Origin: Nitrospirae bacterium GWF2_44_13 | GTDB lineage: Bacteria; Nitrospirota; Thermodesulfovibrionia; Thermodesulfovibrionales; UBA1546 | Direction of reading: 5' to 3' | DNA length: 64,000 bases | NCBI GenBank assembly: GCA_001805105.1 | Contig: MHEE01000014.1 | Location: 25,422 to 89,421, forward strand | Part shown: one piece after another, positions 8,444 to 16,615 of the stretch | Layout of the letters: the number at the start of each line of letters is the position of its first letter | Numbering within the stretch: position 1 is the stretch's first letter | Notes under the pieces: model-generated | The model's input: the letters and a program-made list of their open reading frames with translations, nothing else | What the model was told of the DNA's origin: nothing | The model's database searches: none | Program-made: the position numbers and the translations under genes

Positions 8444-9374
8444 CTGGCTTAAAACAGTAACGAGAGACGAGTTGCAAGTTGTGAACATAAAAAAACCAAG
8501 AGAGAGGTTTCTTGATAAGACTCTGCGGCATGTTGTCTCTTTTGTTGAAGATACGATGTTCAATGAAAGAACCTCTTCAATAAAGGGGTTTCTGCAGGGG
8601 ACTGAACCGAGAATAAAGATTGTCATCATCTTCCTGTTCATTATAGTTTTAAGTTTTCAGAAAACTGTTTCAGGCATCGTTGTCTTTCTGTCTCTTGCTC
8701 TGCTGTTGGCGCTTCTGTCAGGCGTGCTTATTACTCTTCTGAAGAGGCTGATGCCGGCAATGGTTTTTACAATGCTGATTGCCCTGCCTGCTGCGCTGAA
8801 TCTGATAGTTGACGGAGAACCGATGGTGATGCTTCATGAATTTGAAAAACCGCACACATTTTATCAGATAACAATCCCCGCTCACATCTCTGTCACAAAG
8901 CAGGGGGCTTTAAGCGCTCTGGCTCTTTTCCTACGGGTGATGGCGTCTGCTTCCCTGGTTTTTCTGCTTACGCTCACTACGCCGCCGAATAGATTTATCA
9001 AGGCTGTCTCATCCTTTGTACCAGGAGCATTCAAGTCAATCGTTTCAATAAGCTACAGATATATATTCTTTCTGACAAGAAAAGTTGAAGAGTTCATTAT
9101 GGGTTTCAGGGCAAGAAATATCTCGTTGCCCGCCACCCGCCACTCGTCACTGATTGGGCAGCGGTGGACTGCATCAAGAATGGGACTTTTATTTTCAATG
9201 AGCATAAGGTTGAGCGCCGAGCTTGAACGGGCAATGGAGGCGAGGGGATATGATTATAATTTTGAAGTTCAAAGTGAAAGGTTAAAAGTTTCGGATATTT
9301 CGGGGCCTGATATCTTATTGATTATTTTTTCAATAACAATCATAGGGGTAATGCTTTGGACGCCTTTAATGTAA
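8430..9374 (+). CDS. cbiQ: ECF transporter transmembrane T-component CbiQ
   Basis: The T-component (about 314 residues) that joins CbiM to the ATPase. It has several hydrophobic helices and the coupling segment ELERAMEARGYD near residues 265-276, the second ATPase-contact motif of T-components. ATG 8430 follows GGGGA and overlaps the previous gene by 14 bases. Three stretches of its DNA are period-7 arrays (8457-8484, 9124-9151, 9265-9292), encoding the N-terminal TRDELQVVN, the PATRHSSLIG segment and the FEVQSERLKV segment. These fall at the N terminus or in loops, so the protein probably tolerates them. The frame stays open throughout. Confidence 0.88.
   Translation: MGIPDWLKTVTRDELQVVNIKKPRERFLDKTLRHVVSFVEDTMFNERTSSIKGFLQGTEPRIKIVIIFLFIIVLSFQKTVSGIVVFLSLALLLALLSGVLITLLKRLMPAMVFTMLIALPAALNLIVDGEPMVMLHEFEKPHTFYQITIPAHISVTKQGALSALALFLRVMASASLVFLLTLTTPPNRFIKAVSSFVPGAFKSIVSISYRYIFFLTRKVEEFIMGFRARNISLPATRHSSLIGQRWTASRMGLLFSMSIRLSAELERAMEARGYDYNFEVQSERLKVSDISGPDILLIIFSITIIGVMLWTPLM
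8457..8484. repeat. Period-7 array at the start of cbiQ
   Basis: Four units in register: GTAACGA, GAGACGA, GTTGCAA, GTTGTGA. It encodes part of the hydrophilic N-terminal region of CbiQ. Confidence 0.5.
9124..9151. repeat. Period-7 array inside cbiQ
   Basis: Four units: CGTTGCC, CGCCACC, CGCCACT, CGTCACT. Same unit class as the array in cbiM. Confidence 0.65.
9265..9292. repeat. Second internal period-7 array of cbiQ
   Basis: Four units: AAGTTCA, AAGTGAA, AGGTTAA, AAGTTTC. Similar units recur in cbiO at 10146-10180. Confidence 0.55.
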
Positions 9375-10408
9375 AAAAAATATCATACGCTTATAAAAAT
9401 GGCAAAAAAGCTGCTGACGAGGTTTCATTCAGTGTTAAAAAAGGCGAGAGCCTTACAATAATAGGCACTAACGGCTCCGGCAAGTCAACACTGCTTTATC
9501 TCCTCAACGGCCTTCTAACGCCTGAGTCAGGTGATATTGAAATATTCGGCAGAAATATAACTGGCAATTTTCCGCCTGAACTCAGACAGCGGATATCTCT
9601 CCTGTTTCAAAACCCGCATGCCCAGCTTTTTCTGCTGAGTGTATGGGATGAACTCTGCTTGGGCCCTCTGCAGCTCGGGCTTGAAAAAAACGAGATACAA
9701 AAACGGACAGAGGAGTTGCTTGGCCTTCTAAATATCAAACACTTGAGAGACAGGGGGCCGTGGGATTTGAGCGGCGGCGAGATGAGGAAGGTGGCATTCG
9801 GCACATGTCTCAGCGTTAATCCTGATGTTCTTCTTCTTGATGAGCCCACAACAGGGCTTGACCCAAGAAGTCAGGTTGAATTCGTGGACTTGATAAATGA
9901 ATTGCGGCGCGCAGGGAAAACAATAGTCACGGCAACGCATGACCTTGGTATAATTGAAGACATATCCGACAGGACTATGGTCATTGGAGAAGACCACAGG
10001 CTGCTGACGGAGGGGAACCCATGGGATGTTATGGAGGATACGGATATGCTTCTCAGGGCAAACCTTATTCACAGGCATGTCCACAGACACTGCTGGTATG
10101 CCCATGAGCACAGCCATTTCGGGACGCATGGACACGAACATATACAAGTGGAAAATAAACAGCCGCAAGTTGAAAGTCAGGCTATTAAGGAGGCAATCAT
10201 CGCTATGACAGAACTGGATAAATTGAAAAAACTTCTTGAATACTGGTCAGAGCATAATGAAGAACATGCAAAGACGTATCTTGAGTGGGCGGAAAAGGCG
10301 GCTGCCTCAGGGGATAAGGAGTTATCCGCTGTACTTAAAGAGATTGCTGAAAATACAAAAAAGATGGATGGGTTGTTTGAAAAGGCAAAGAAGGCTGTTA
10401 GGAAATGA
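9356..10408 (+). CDS. cbiO: Cobalt/nickel ECF transporter ATPase CbiO with a His-rich, helical C-terminal extension
   Basis: The energy-coupling ATPase. Walker A GTNGSGKST (37-45), Q-loop LLFQNP, signature LSGGE (138-142), Walker B VLLLDEPTTGLD and the H-loop THD are all present, so it should be active. After about residue 235 comes an unusual tail. Residues 239-262 hold ten histidines (HRHVHRHCWYAHEHSH and onward), a likely Ni/Co-binding patch. A helical domain of about 65 residues follows (KLLEYWSEHNEEHAKTYLEW), a pattern I associate with DUF8180-like modules in nickel genes. Start is TTG 9356, overlapping cbiQ by 19 bases; the stop overlaps the next start (ATGA). A period-7 array links the His patch to the helical domain. 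Confidence 0.9.
   Translation: MDAFNVKKISYAYKNGKKAADEVSFSVKKGESLTIIGTNGSGKSTLLYLLNGLLTPESGDIEIFGRNITGNFPPELRQRISLLFQNPHAQLFLLSVWDELCLGPLQLGLEKNEIQKRTEELLGLLNIKHLRDRGPWDLSGGEMRKVAFGTCLSVNPDVLLLDEPTTGLDPRSQVEFVDLINELRRAGKTIVTATHDLGIIEDISDRTMVIGEDHRLLTEGNPWDVMEDTDMLLRANLIHRHVHRHCWYAHEHSHFGTHGHEHIQVENKQPQVESQAIKEAIIAMTELDKLKKLLEYWSEHNEEHAKTYLEWAEKAAASGDKELSAVLKEIAENTKKMDGLFEKAKKAVRK
10146..10180. repeat. Period-7 array in the cbiO linker
   Basis: Five units: AAGTGGA, AAATAAA, CAGCCGC, AAGTTGA, AAGTCAG. It encodes the hydrophilic linker QVENKQPQVESQ. Confidence 0.5.
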
Positions 10409-10962
10409 AATATAAACTTCCTGATGGGTTTGAAAACAAAGAAGAGGCGATGGAGGCATTGATTAAAAAAGAGATTGATGCCGCTGAATCAGAACTGTCC
10501 GCAGTGAGGCGGGATATAGAAAAATTCCTTCTTGAGAAAAAAGGCTACGCCGCAACCGAGATAGAAAAAGACAGGGAATTTGAAGTTTTGATTGGGAATG
10601 AAAGGTGTAAATCAGGAACAGACATTATCATAAGCATTGACGGCAAGAGGCTTATCTTAATTAAATGTTCTGTAGGCGCGCTGGTCTCAAGGGAAAGGCA
10701 GTCTGTTGCATGCGCGCGCGTGCTTGATTCTTATCAGATACCATTTGCTGTTGTAACGGACGCGGTGGATGCGATAGTGCTTGATACATTAACAGGCAAG
10801 GTTATGAGCGAGGGGATGGAATCCATTCCTTCAAGAAATGAACTGACTGAACTCATCAGCACGATTGAATTAAAAACACTTTCTCCTGAACGGGCAGAGA
10901 AAGAGAAAAGGATACTCCTTGCATTTGATTCAATTAAATGCACGATAAATTACGGGGAGTAA
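10405..10962 (+). CDS. HSDR_N-type (type I restriction R subunit N-terminal-like) domain protein
   Basis: A 185-residue soluble protein. After a helical start, residues 50-95 read ATEIEKDREFEVLIG, then KSGTDIIISIDGKRLILIKC. This is the E...D...K pattern of PD-(D/E)XK-like folds found in HSDR_N domains. The usual ExK is replaced by IKC, so only part of the catalytic set is obvious and it may be a non-catalytic sensor. It overlaps cbiO by four bases, so it is translated with the importer, although no restriction genes are nearby. Role unknown. Confidence 0.65.
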   Translation: MKYKLPDGFENKEEAMEALIKKEIDAAESELSAVRRDIEKFLLEKKGYAATEIEKDREFEVLIGNERCKSGTDIIISIDGKRLILIKCSVGALVSRERQSVACARVLDSYQIPFAVVTDAVDAIVLDTLTGKVMSEGMESIPSRNELTELISTIELKTLSPERAEKEKRILLAFDSIKCTINYGE

Positions 10963-11145
10963 TCAGAACAAATCCTTCTGTTTTTCGCTGGAGGCTTTGA
11001 TTGTATTTCTTTCGTATCTCTCCGCAATCCCGAATAGTTTTTCCGTAAATGCCATCTCATCAATAAGCCCGAGCCTGAAATCAGTCACAACAAGGTAAAA
11101 TACCTCAAGAAGCTCTTCATTTAGCGCTCTGTTTGTTTCAGCCAT
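10963..11145 (-). CDS. Small acidic hypothetical protein downstream of cysK
   Basis: A 60-residue, mostly helical protein (NRALNEELLEVFYLVV and EMAFTEKLFGIAERYER) that I do not recognise. It begins 16 bases after the cysK stop on the same strand with AAAGG upstream of its ATG, so it is probably cotranscribed. It abuts the convergent HSDR_N gene end to end. No cysteine or signal peptide is present. Confidence 0.5.
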   Translation of the reverse strand: MAETNRALNEELLEVFYLVVTDFRLGLIDEMAFTEKLFGIAERYERNTIKASSEKQKDLF

Positions 11146-11160
11146 AAATATACCTTTGCC

Positions 11161-12093
11161 TTACGGCGTCTCTGATGCAAAAAGGCCTGTGCTCAGATAA
11201 CGCTCCCCCCTGTCAGGCAATATCACAACAACCTTTTTCCCTTTTCCTAATTTATTGGCGACCCTTAACGCAGCCCACATCGCTGCCCCGGATGATATCC
11301 CGCAAAGAAGCCCTTCCTTTAGGGATAATTGTTTTGCTGTCGCTGCGGCATCGGAATCTGTTACAGGAATAACTTCGTTATATATCTTTGTGTTCAGCAC
11401 TCCGGGGGAAAAGCCTGCCCCGATTCCAGCAATCTTATGCGGCCCGGGATTTCCGCCTGAAAGAACAGGTGAAGCCGCAGGCTCTACCGCAGCTATCCAT
11501 AGGTCGGGGTTTTTACTCCTCAACATCTCGCCAACTCCTGTTATCGTGCCGCCTGTGCCGACGCCTGCCACAAAACCGTCAGGCACAGTGCCGAGCGCAT
11601 CCATTATCTCAACTGCAGTTGTCTTTTTATGTATCTCAGGGTTAGCAGGGTTTTCAAACTGCTGCGGCATAAAATAACCTGTACTTGCCCTGTAAATCTC
11701 TTCTGCCTTTTCAACAGCTCCCATCATTCCCCTCTTGCCCTCAGTCAGAACAAGCTCTGCTCCATAAGCCTGAAGCAGATGCCTTCTTTCCATTGACATT
11801 GTCTCGGGCATTGTAAGGATTAATTTGTATCCCTTTACTGCCGCTATCATTGCAAGCCCTATTCCTGTATTGCCGCTTGTAGGCTCTATTATTGTGCCTC
11901 CGGGTTTAAGCGCCCCGCTTTTCTCAGCTGTTTCTATCATTGAAAGGGCAATCCTGTCCTTCACAGAGCCGCCTATGTTGCAGCCCTCAAGTTTTGCCCA
12001 GACCTCAGCGTCATCCGCCTGACATAAGCGGTTAATCTTCACCAGAGGCGTATTGCCGATCAAAGTCAGAATATTCTTATTCAGTTTAATCAT
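11161..12093 (-). CDS. cysK: Cysteine synthase A (O-acetylserine sulfhydrylase)
   Basis: A fold type II PLP enzyme of 310 residues that makes cysteine from O-acetylserine and sulfide. The PLP lysine is in GGSVKDR (Lys45), the asparagine loop is PTSGNTGIG (71-79), and the phosphate-binding loop is GTGGTITGVGE. The C terminus (DRGERYLSTGLF) is typical of CysK. The substrate would come from the CysE domain of the cysE-cysS frame at 56.9-59.0 kb. A cystathionine synthase identity is less likely because the length and tail fit CysK. Confidence 0.93.
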   Translation of the reverse strand: MIKLNKNILTLIGNTPLVKINRLCQADDAEVWAKLEGCNIGGSVKDRIALSMIETAEKSGALKPGGTIIEPTSGNTGIGLAMIAAVKGYKLILTMPETMSMERRHLLQAYGAELVLTEGKRGMMGAVEKAEEIYRASTGYFMPQQFENPANPEIHKKTTAVEIMDALGTVPDGFVAGVGTGGTITGVGEMLRSKNPDLWIAAVEPAASPVLSGGNPGPHKIAGIGAGFSPGVLNTKIYNEVIPVTDSDAAATAKQLSLKEGLLCGISSGAAMWAALRVANKLGKGKKVVVILPDRGERYLSTGLFASETP

Positions 12094-12115
12094 TGGCGCT
12101 CCATTCCTTTATTCC

Positions 12116-13957
12116 TCAGTTTTCAACTCCCAAGAGTTCTTTCCCTTCCCTTAGCTGTTCCAGCACAGATTCATCAAGCCCCTTATCATCAAAGTATTCC
12201 TTTTCTATGGTTTCGATATAAAACCTGTCAAGGCCGCTGTTTTTGAGAAAGTCTTCTCTCAGGTTTATGTCCTTCTTCTCTATGATTATAGGCAGGAGAT
12301 GATTCAGATAGAATGATTCTTTTCTGAGATCCAGAAGCGTCTTTTCAAATAATTTATGCGGCACCTTTCTTGCGAAACCTTCTTCAGCAAGTTCCCTTTC
12401 TATGTCCTCTCGTATCTCAGCCCTGCCCTCTTTTGTATTGAGTCTGGGATAGAAGCTCCGCATCCTTTCTTTGAGCGCGGCATGTACCTGATGATAAAGC
12501 CTCTCTTCGTCCCTGATCATCCTGAGTTCGGCAACCACGTCCCTGAGGGATGCATCTCCGCCTTGAATTTTTGTTATTCCTTTCAGTATCGCATTAATCT
12601 TACGCCTGCCGTAGGATGTTATGTATTTGTTTTGAAGCAGTCCTTTTATGACCACTTCATCAAAGAGCGCCCTGTCAATCTTATCAAATTCATTCTTATT
12701 GCCGATGAGGCTCCTGAGAGAATCTTCCGCAAAATCCATATTTTCCATAAAGGCTATCTGGCTGAGCAATGCATGGACATTATCGTACCTGTCAAAGTAT
12801 GTAAGTATAGCGCTGAACTCTTCAAAGATGCTGAAATCATTTGTCTCGCGAGCAATCTCATCGCAGGCCCTGCCTACATCAAGAAGCACCTGTTCAAAGC
12901 CCATGTCGCTCTGGGAATATGCCTTATGTTTTGCCTTTATCAGCCTCACAATATCTTCATTTATTATGTGTTTTTTGAGCGAGGGGTCCTTAAAGAACAG
13001 AGTTTCAAGTATAGACCTTGCTTCCTTCAGATAATCAGACTCTTTCATGTCCTGCAGCTTTTTGCCTCCGAGCAGAAGTTCGTCGAGCGTATCAAAAAGC
13101 ACGCTCGGTATATTATTCCTGATACTGAGCGTCCTCAGCCTTCCCAGCCTCGCAATCTCCGCCTGCTCGAGACTTTCTTTGGAGATGCTGCCCAGGAGAA
13201 TGTCCCTGTATTCGTCAACAACGCACCTGTTTTCAGAATGCTTGTACATTATGTCAATCTTCATCCTCTCCTGCTGATAGCTGTCTATCCCGTATCTTGC
13301 AACTATGTCTTCAAGATAAAGTTCTTCCTGCGGAGTCAGTGCTCTTTCACTGGAGTAGAAATTTTCAAATGCCTTGTAGAATTCCTCATTTTCCTTGTGG
13401 ATTATCTTAAATATGAATAAAGTTGATTTCTGTTCCCCGAGTTCATTAATAAAAGCATTCATCAACTCGGCATCCTTATCGCTGCCAACAAATTCAGTTC
13501 TTTTTAAAAACTTGCCCGCAGACCTCAATATATGCTCCTGCCTCTTTTTGCGTTCTGTCCTGTGGTCTGAAGATACGAAAAAATAATAGTTCTTCACTGC
13601 ATTGCCCTGCAGAAAAAGCCTGTAAAAAAATTCACTCCCCTCAGTATTGCTCGTGAATACAATCTTTTCGCCTTCATCAAGAAATGCTCCGAACATAATC
13701 AGCCTGTTTGAAACCTCTCCTTTTATCATGTCCTTGAGCGCTTTTTCAACTCCGAACATATATTCGCAGAAACTGCCGCCTGTGCCTTTATAATGCACGC
13801 CTTCGCCCGAGACGGTGAATTCGTTGCCCCTTGAGAAGAATCTTATATTTGAAGCTGTTTCTTCGTAGAAGTAAGTGCTTTCAACGCTCGCTCCGCCTAC
13901 AAATGCGAAAAATTCGACAGGTCCGAGAGTTCCATGAAGCCTGAGGTCTTTAATCAT
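12116..13957 (-). CDS. Large conserved protein of unknown function (possibly TIGR04442-like)
   Basis: A 613-residue soluble protein with no signal peptide or membrane segment and no catalytic motif I can name. It is strongly helical and charged over residues 200-610 and has a beta-rich N-terminal region (LHGTLGPVEFFAFVGGASVESTY split by turns). Length and pattern remind me of a family listed as TIGR04442 in Deltaproteobacteria and Nitrospirota, but that is from memory and not secure. ATG 13957 is preferred because MIKDLRLHG begins the structured part. It is divergent from the lytic transglycosylase and ends 23 bases before the cysK start, so it may be upstream of cysK in one transcript. Confidence 0.6.
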   Translation of the reverse strand: MIKDLRLHGTLGPVEFFAFVGGASVESTYFYEETASNIRFFSRGNEFTVSGEGVHYKGTGGSFCEYMFGVEKALKDMIKGEVSNRLIMFGAFLDEGEKIVFTSNTEGSEFFYRLFLQGNAVKNYYFFVSSDHRTERKKRQEHILRSAGKFLKRTEFVGSDKDAELMNAFINELGEQKSTLFIFKIIHKENEEFYKAFENFYSSERALTPQEELYLEDIVARYGIDSYQQERMKIDIMYKHSENRCVVDEYRDILLGSISKESLEQAEIARLGRLRTLSIRNNIPSVLFDTLDELLLGGKKLQDMKESDYLKEARSILETLFFKDPSLKKHIINEDIVRLIKAKHKAYSQSDMGFEQVLLDVGRACDEIARETNDFSIFEEFSAILTYFDRYDNVHALLSQIAFMENMDFAEDSLRSLIGNKNEFDKIDRALFDEVVIKGLLQNKYITSYGRRKINAILKGITKIQGGDASLRDVVAELRMIRDEERLYHQVHAALKERMRSFYPRLNTKEGRAEIREDIERELAEEGFARKVPHKLFEKTLLDLRKESFYLNHLLPIIIEKKDINLREDFLKNSGLDRFYIETIEKEYFDDKGLDESVLEQLREGKELLGVEN

Positions 13958-14047
13958 ACTAAAATATACCACAGGCCCCTTGAAATATTCTATTGCTGCG
14001 GACTTCCTTTATTGCTGAAAAGGGCCGCATTTGGTTATGATAGTTTT

Positions 14048-15967
14048 GTGAAGAAAAGCTTTCTGTTTTTAGCTGTATTCCTTGTTATTTTCAGCGCTGC
14101 TTCAGGCGAAGACATAAACGGAAAGCCTTTTTTTATAAAGGGCAAAAGCGAGTTTGATGCCGGCAGATATGCCGGGGCAATCGAGAACCTGTCCGAGGCC
14201 TACAAAAGGCTTCCTGTTGTCAGGGATTACATACTTTTTTATCTGTCAAGGGCGTACAGCGAATCAGGCAATATCAGCGAATCTGATTTAAGAATAAAAG
14301 AACTCTTGAAAGATTATCCGTCATCCCCATTGCGTAAAAAGGTGCGGAGGCTGGAAATCAAAAATCTTATTGCTTCAGGCGAGATGCCGCATAATCCTGA
14401 GATTCTTGAGTCTTATGTCAGGGATTATTCTGAAGACAATGAGATGAAATTCCTGTTTGCAAAGCATCTCAGGGATAAAGGGGAAACAGAAAGGGCAAGG
14501 GCAATTTTCAAAACCATCTATCTCAGCAGCGAGGGGCTGTTCTCGAAAATATCATACAATGAACTGGCAGCTTCTGATATTACCCCGCAGGATATTATTG
14601 AAAAGGCGGCTAACCTGACAAATGTGACGGAGTTTAAAAAAGCAGAATCCGCATTGAGAGAGGCGCTGGCAAAAGACGACGGGCAGCGAAGGATTGAAAT
14701 CATTAAAAAACTCGGCTATGTGTTATTCAAGCAAAAGCGCTATAAAGAATCGGCAGATGCGTATGGAAAAGCAGGAGATCATTATCTGAAGGCAAAGGCG
14801 CTTTACAGGGCAGGAGACAAAACCGGATTTGACAGAGTTCTGAAGAAACTGTCTTTAATGGATGACAAAAGGACCGGCTCGCTTCTGATATTGGCGGCAT
14901 TGGATAAAAGGAGGAACGGCGAGATTGGTGAAGCGCTGAATTTATATCAAACAATAAAGGAGAAGTATCCGGCCGAAGCTGAAAACGCTCAATGGGGCAT
15001 CGCGTGGACATACTACCGCACTGGCAGCTATCAGAAAGCCCTTGATGCCCTTACATCTCTTTACGATAGCTATGGCAGCTCAAAATACCTCTACTGGAAG
15101 GCTCAGTCTCTTGAAAGGACAGGCGGGAATGCAGGCCATATTTACAAACAGCTCGCGGTTAAAACACAGGATTTTTACAGCATCCTTCCGCAGATAAAGA
15201 AAAGTCATGGGACTGAGAACCCTCCATCCCTCGTCGCCTCCGGCGACTCGCCGGGGAGAGAACACTCTGAATATAAGCCTTTCAAATCTGAGAGGATTGA
15301 AATACTTCTTGAAGCCGGCATGACAAAAGAGGCTGCGGCAGAACTGTCCGCTATAGCCGGAAAAACTACGAATCCTGACAAGCTCATATCTGTTTCCCTT
15401 AAATTGCAGGAATGCGGGGAATACAGGGAGGCCTTAACCCTGCTCTCACGGCTGCCGTCCAGAGAGGTTGCGCACAATATTTTGTACCCTCTTGCCCACT
15501 GGCATATTGTAAGGGATGTATCTGACAAATATAACATTGACCCATTTATCATTCTTTCTATCATGAGAGAGGAGAGCCGTTTTGACACGCAGGCGCGCTC
15601 ACAGGCAGGCGCTCTCGGTCTCATGCAGCTTATGCCGCAGACAGCCTATGCCATAGACAAAAAAATAAATCTGAACATAAAATCGCATGAGCATATCCTT
15701 GATGCAAAGGCAAACATAAATCTCGGCTCATACTACATGGCATCTCTCTTAAAAGAGTTCGGCTCTCTTCCTGCGGCTGTCGCAGCTTATAACGCAGGGG
15801 AGGACGTTGTGAGAAAATGGCAGAAGGCAGGCAACTATCAATCATTTGATGAATTCATAGAGGATATTCCTTACGAAGAGACTAAAAACTATACCAAGCG
15901 CGTTATTACAACTTATTTTGAGTATCATAAATATTCCGGCGAAAAAGGCAGCCCTGAAAATCTTTGA
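14048..15967 (+). CDS. slt: Slt-type soluble lytic murein transglycosylase with TPR-like superhelix
   Basis: A periplasmic lytic transglycosylase of about 639 residues. A signal peptide (VKKSFLFLAVFLVIFSAASG) begins at GTG 14048, which fixes the start; the upstream frame from 13934 overlaps the divergent gene and lacks a signal. A long TPR-like helical part follows, then a C-terminal SLT domain with the catalytic Glu in IMREESRFD, the GALGLMQLMPQTA motif and AAVAAYNAGE. It cleaves glycan strands to 1,6-anhydromuropeptides. Around 15225-15255 the DNA holds a GTCGCC/GGCGAC hairpin encoding a Ser/Gly-rich loop (LVASGDSPGREHS) that looks inserted. A zapB-like/zapA pair follows. Confidence 0.9.
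   Translation: MKKSFLFLAVFLVIFSAASGEDINGKPFFIKGKSEFDAGRYAGAIENLSEAYKRLPVVRDYILFYLSRAYSESGNISESDLRIKELLKDYPSSPLRKKVRRLEIKNLIASGEMPHNPEILESYVRDYSEDNEMKFLFAKHLRDKGETERARAIFKTIYLSSEGLFSKISYNELAASDITPQDIIEKAANLTNVTEFKKAESALREALAKDDGQRRIEIIKKLGYVLFKQKRYKESADAYGKAGDHYLKAKALYRAGDKTGFDRVLKKLSLMDDKRTGSLLILAALDKRRNGEIGEALNLYQTIKEKYPAEAENAQWGIAWTYYRTGSYQKALDALTSLYDSYGSSKYLYWKAQSLERTGGNAGHIYKQLAVKTQDFYSILPQIKKSHGTENPPSLVASGDSPGREHSEYKPFKSERIEILLEAGMTKEAAAELSAIAGKTTNPDKLISVSLKLQECGEYREALTLLSRLPSREVAHNILYPLAHWHIVRDVSDKYNIDPFIILSIMREESRFDTQARSQAGALGLMQLMPQTAYAIDKKINLNIKSHEHILDAKANINLGSYYMASLLKEFGSLPAAVAAYNAGEDVVRKWQKAGNYQSFDEFIEDIPYEETKNYTKRVITTYFEYHKYSGEKGSPENL
15233..15252. repeat. GC-rich hairpin element inside slt
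   Basis: GTCGCC-TCC-GGCGAC (15233-15247) continuing into GGCGACTCGCC (15242-15252). The same 11-base GGCGACTCGCC occurs in the lptD leader at 25700-25710. Confidence 0.45.
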
Positions 15968-16042
15968 TGACACTTGCAATACACCACAGCGTCTTGGTAT
16001 CTTAAACATCATGAAACAAAACAGGACTCTGTTTGATGATGC

Positions 16043-16067
16043 TCCGCCCCGAGCAGCTCGGGGCGGA
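16043..16067. repeat. Perfect 11-base hairpin upstream of the zapB-like gene
   Basis: TCCGCCCCGAG, loop CAG, CTCGGGGCGGA. It lies between slt and the zapB-like start with no T-run after it, so it is probably a repeat element and not a strong terminator. Confidence 0.55.
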
Positions 16068-16100
16068 AAGGGAATCAGCAATAAAAAGGAGGTTACGCCA

Positions 16101-16322
16101 TTGGACAGGCTGAAAAATCTTGAAGATAAGATAACAGGTGCGATAGAGAAAGTGAAAACACTGAAGGAAGAAAAAACGGCTCTTGAACTCAGGATAAAAG
16201 AGCTTGAGGCAAGGCTCTCCGATAAAGACCATGATATAGAAAAACTGCAGGCTGAAAAGAACGCTATAAAGAGTCAGGTTGAAGGCCTGCTGAACGAACT
16301 CGACACCTTAGAGGTAGCGTAG
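16101..16322 (+). CDS. ZapB-like coiled-coil cell division protein
   Basis: A 73-residue protein that is almost entirely coiled coil (LKNLEDKITGAIEKVKTLK, then LRIKELEARLSDK with hydrophobic heptads). TTG 16101 is chosen because AAGGAGG sits eight bases upstream at 16087-16093. The upstream open frame back to 15918 runs through slt's 3' end and a hairpin element, so it is not protein-like. It stops two bases before the zapA start, and adjacency to ZapA supports a divisome role like ZapB. Coiled-coil proteins are hard to assign by sequence alone. Confidence 0.72.
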   Translation: MDRLKNLEDKITGAIEKVKTLKEEKTALELRIKELEARLSDKDHDIEKLQAEKNAIKSQVEGLLNELDTLEVA

Positions 16323-16323
16323 C

Positions 16324-16593
16324 GTGAGCAGCATAGATGTTTATATCCTCGGCCAGAAATATACTGTAAAGGGCGACGCCCCTGAGGAACATATACAAAA
16401 AATCGCAGCCTTTGTAGATGCAAAGATAAAAGAGGTTTACAATACTGCGCCGAACGTTGCTCCGCTTAAGGCTTCTATTCTTGCGGCCCTTAACATCGCC
16501 GATGAACTGCACAGGCTGAAGGCAGAGCAGGATAGCATTACAAGGCATATTGAAGAAAGGACAAAAGTCCTGAGCGGATTATTTGAGACTTAA
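16324..16593 (+). CDS. zapA: Cell division protein ZapA
   Basis: An 89-residue FtsZ-associated protein that bundles FtsZ filaments at midcell. It shows the ZapA pattern: VYILGQKYTVKGDAPEEHI, then VDAKIKEV, then the long helix starting AALNIADELHRLK. GTG is the start codon, two bases after the preceding coiled-coil gene, so the two are translated together. No 6S RNA was recognised downstream. Confidence 0.85.
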   Translation: MSSIDVYILGQKYTVKGDAPEEHIQKIAAFVDAKIKEVYNTAPNVAPLKASILAALNIADELHRLKAEQDSITRHIEERTKVLSGLFET

Positions 16594-16615
16594 TACTGAA
16601 AACTTTTTAGTGCTT

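Noticed and set aside
12356..13420. 354-residue plus-strand ORF antisense to the unknown 613-residue protein
   Set aside because: It is a frame shadow: no Shine-Dalgarno sequence, Cys/Phe-rich unlikely composition, and the opposite frame is longer and protein-like.
15918..16100. N-terminal extension of the ZapB-like frame
   Set aside because: It overlaps slt and a hairpin element, while AAGGAGG points to TTG 16101.
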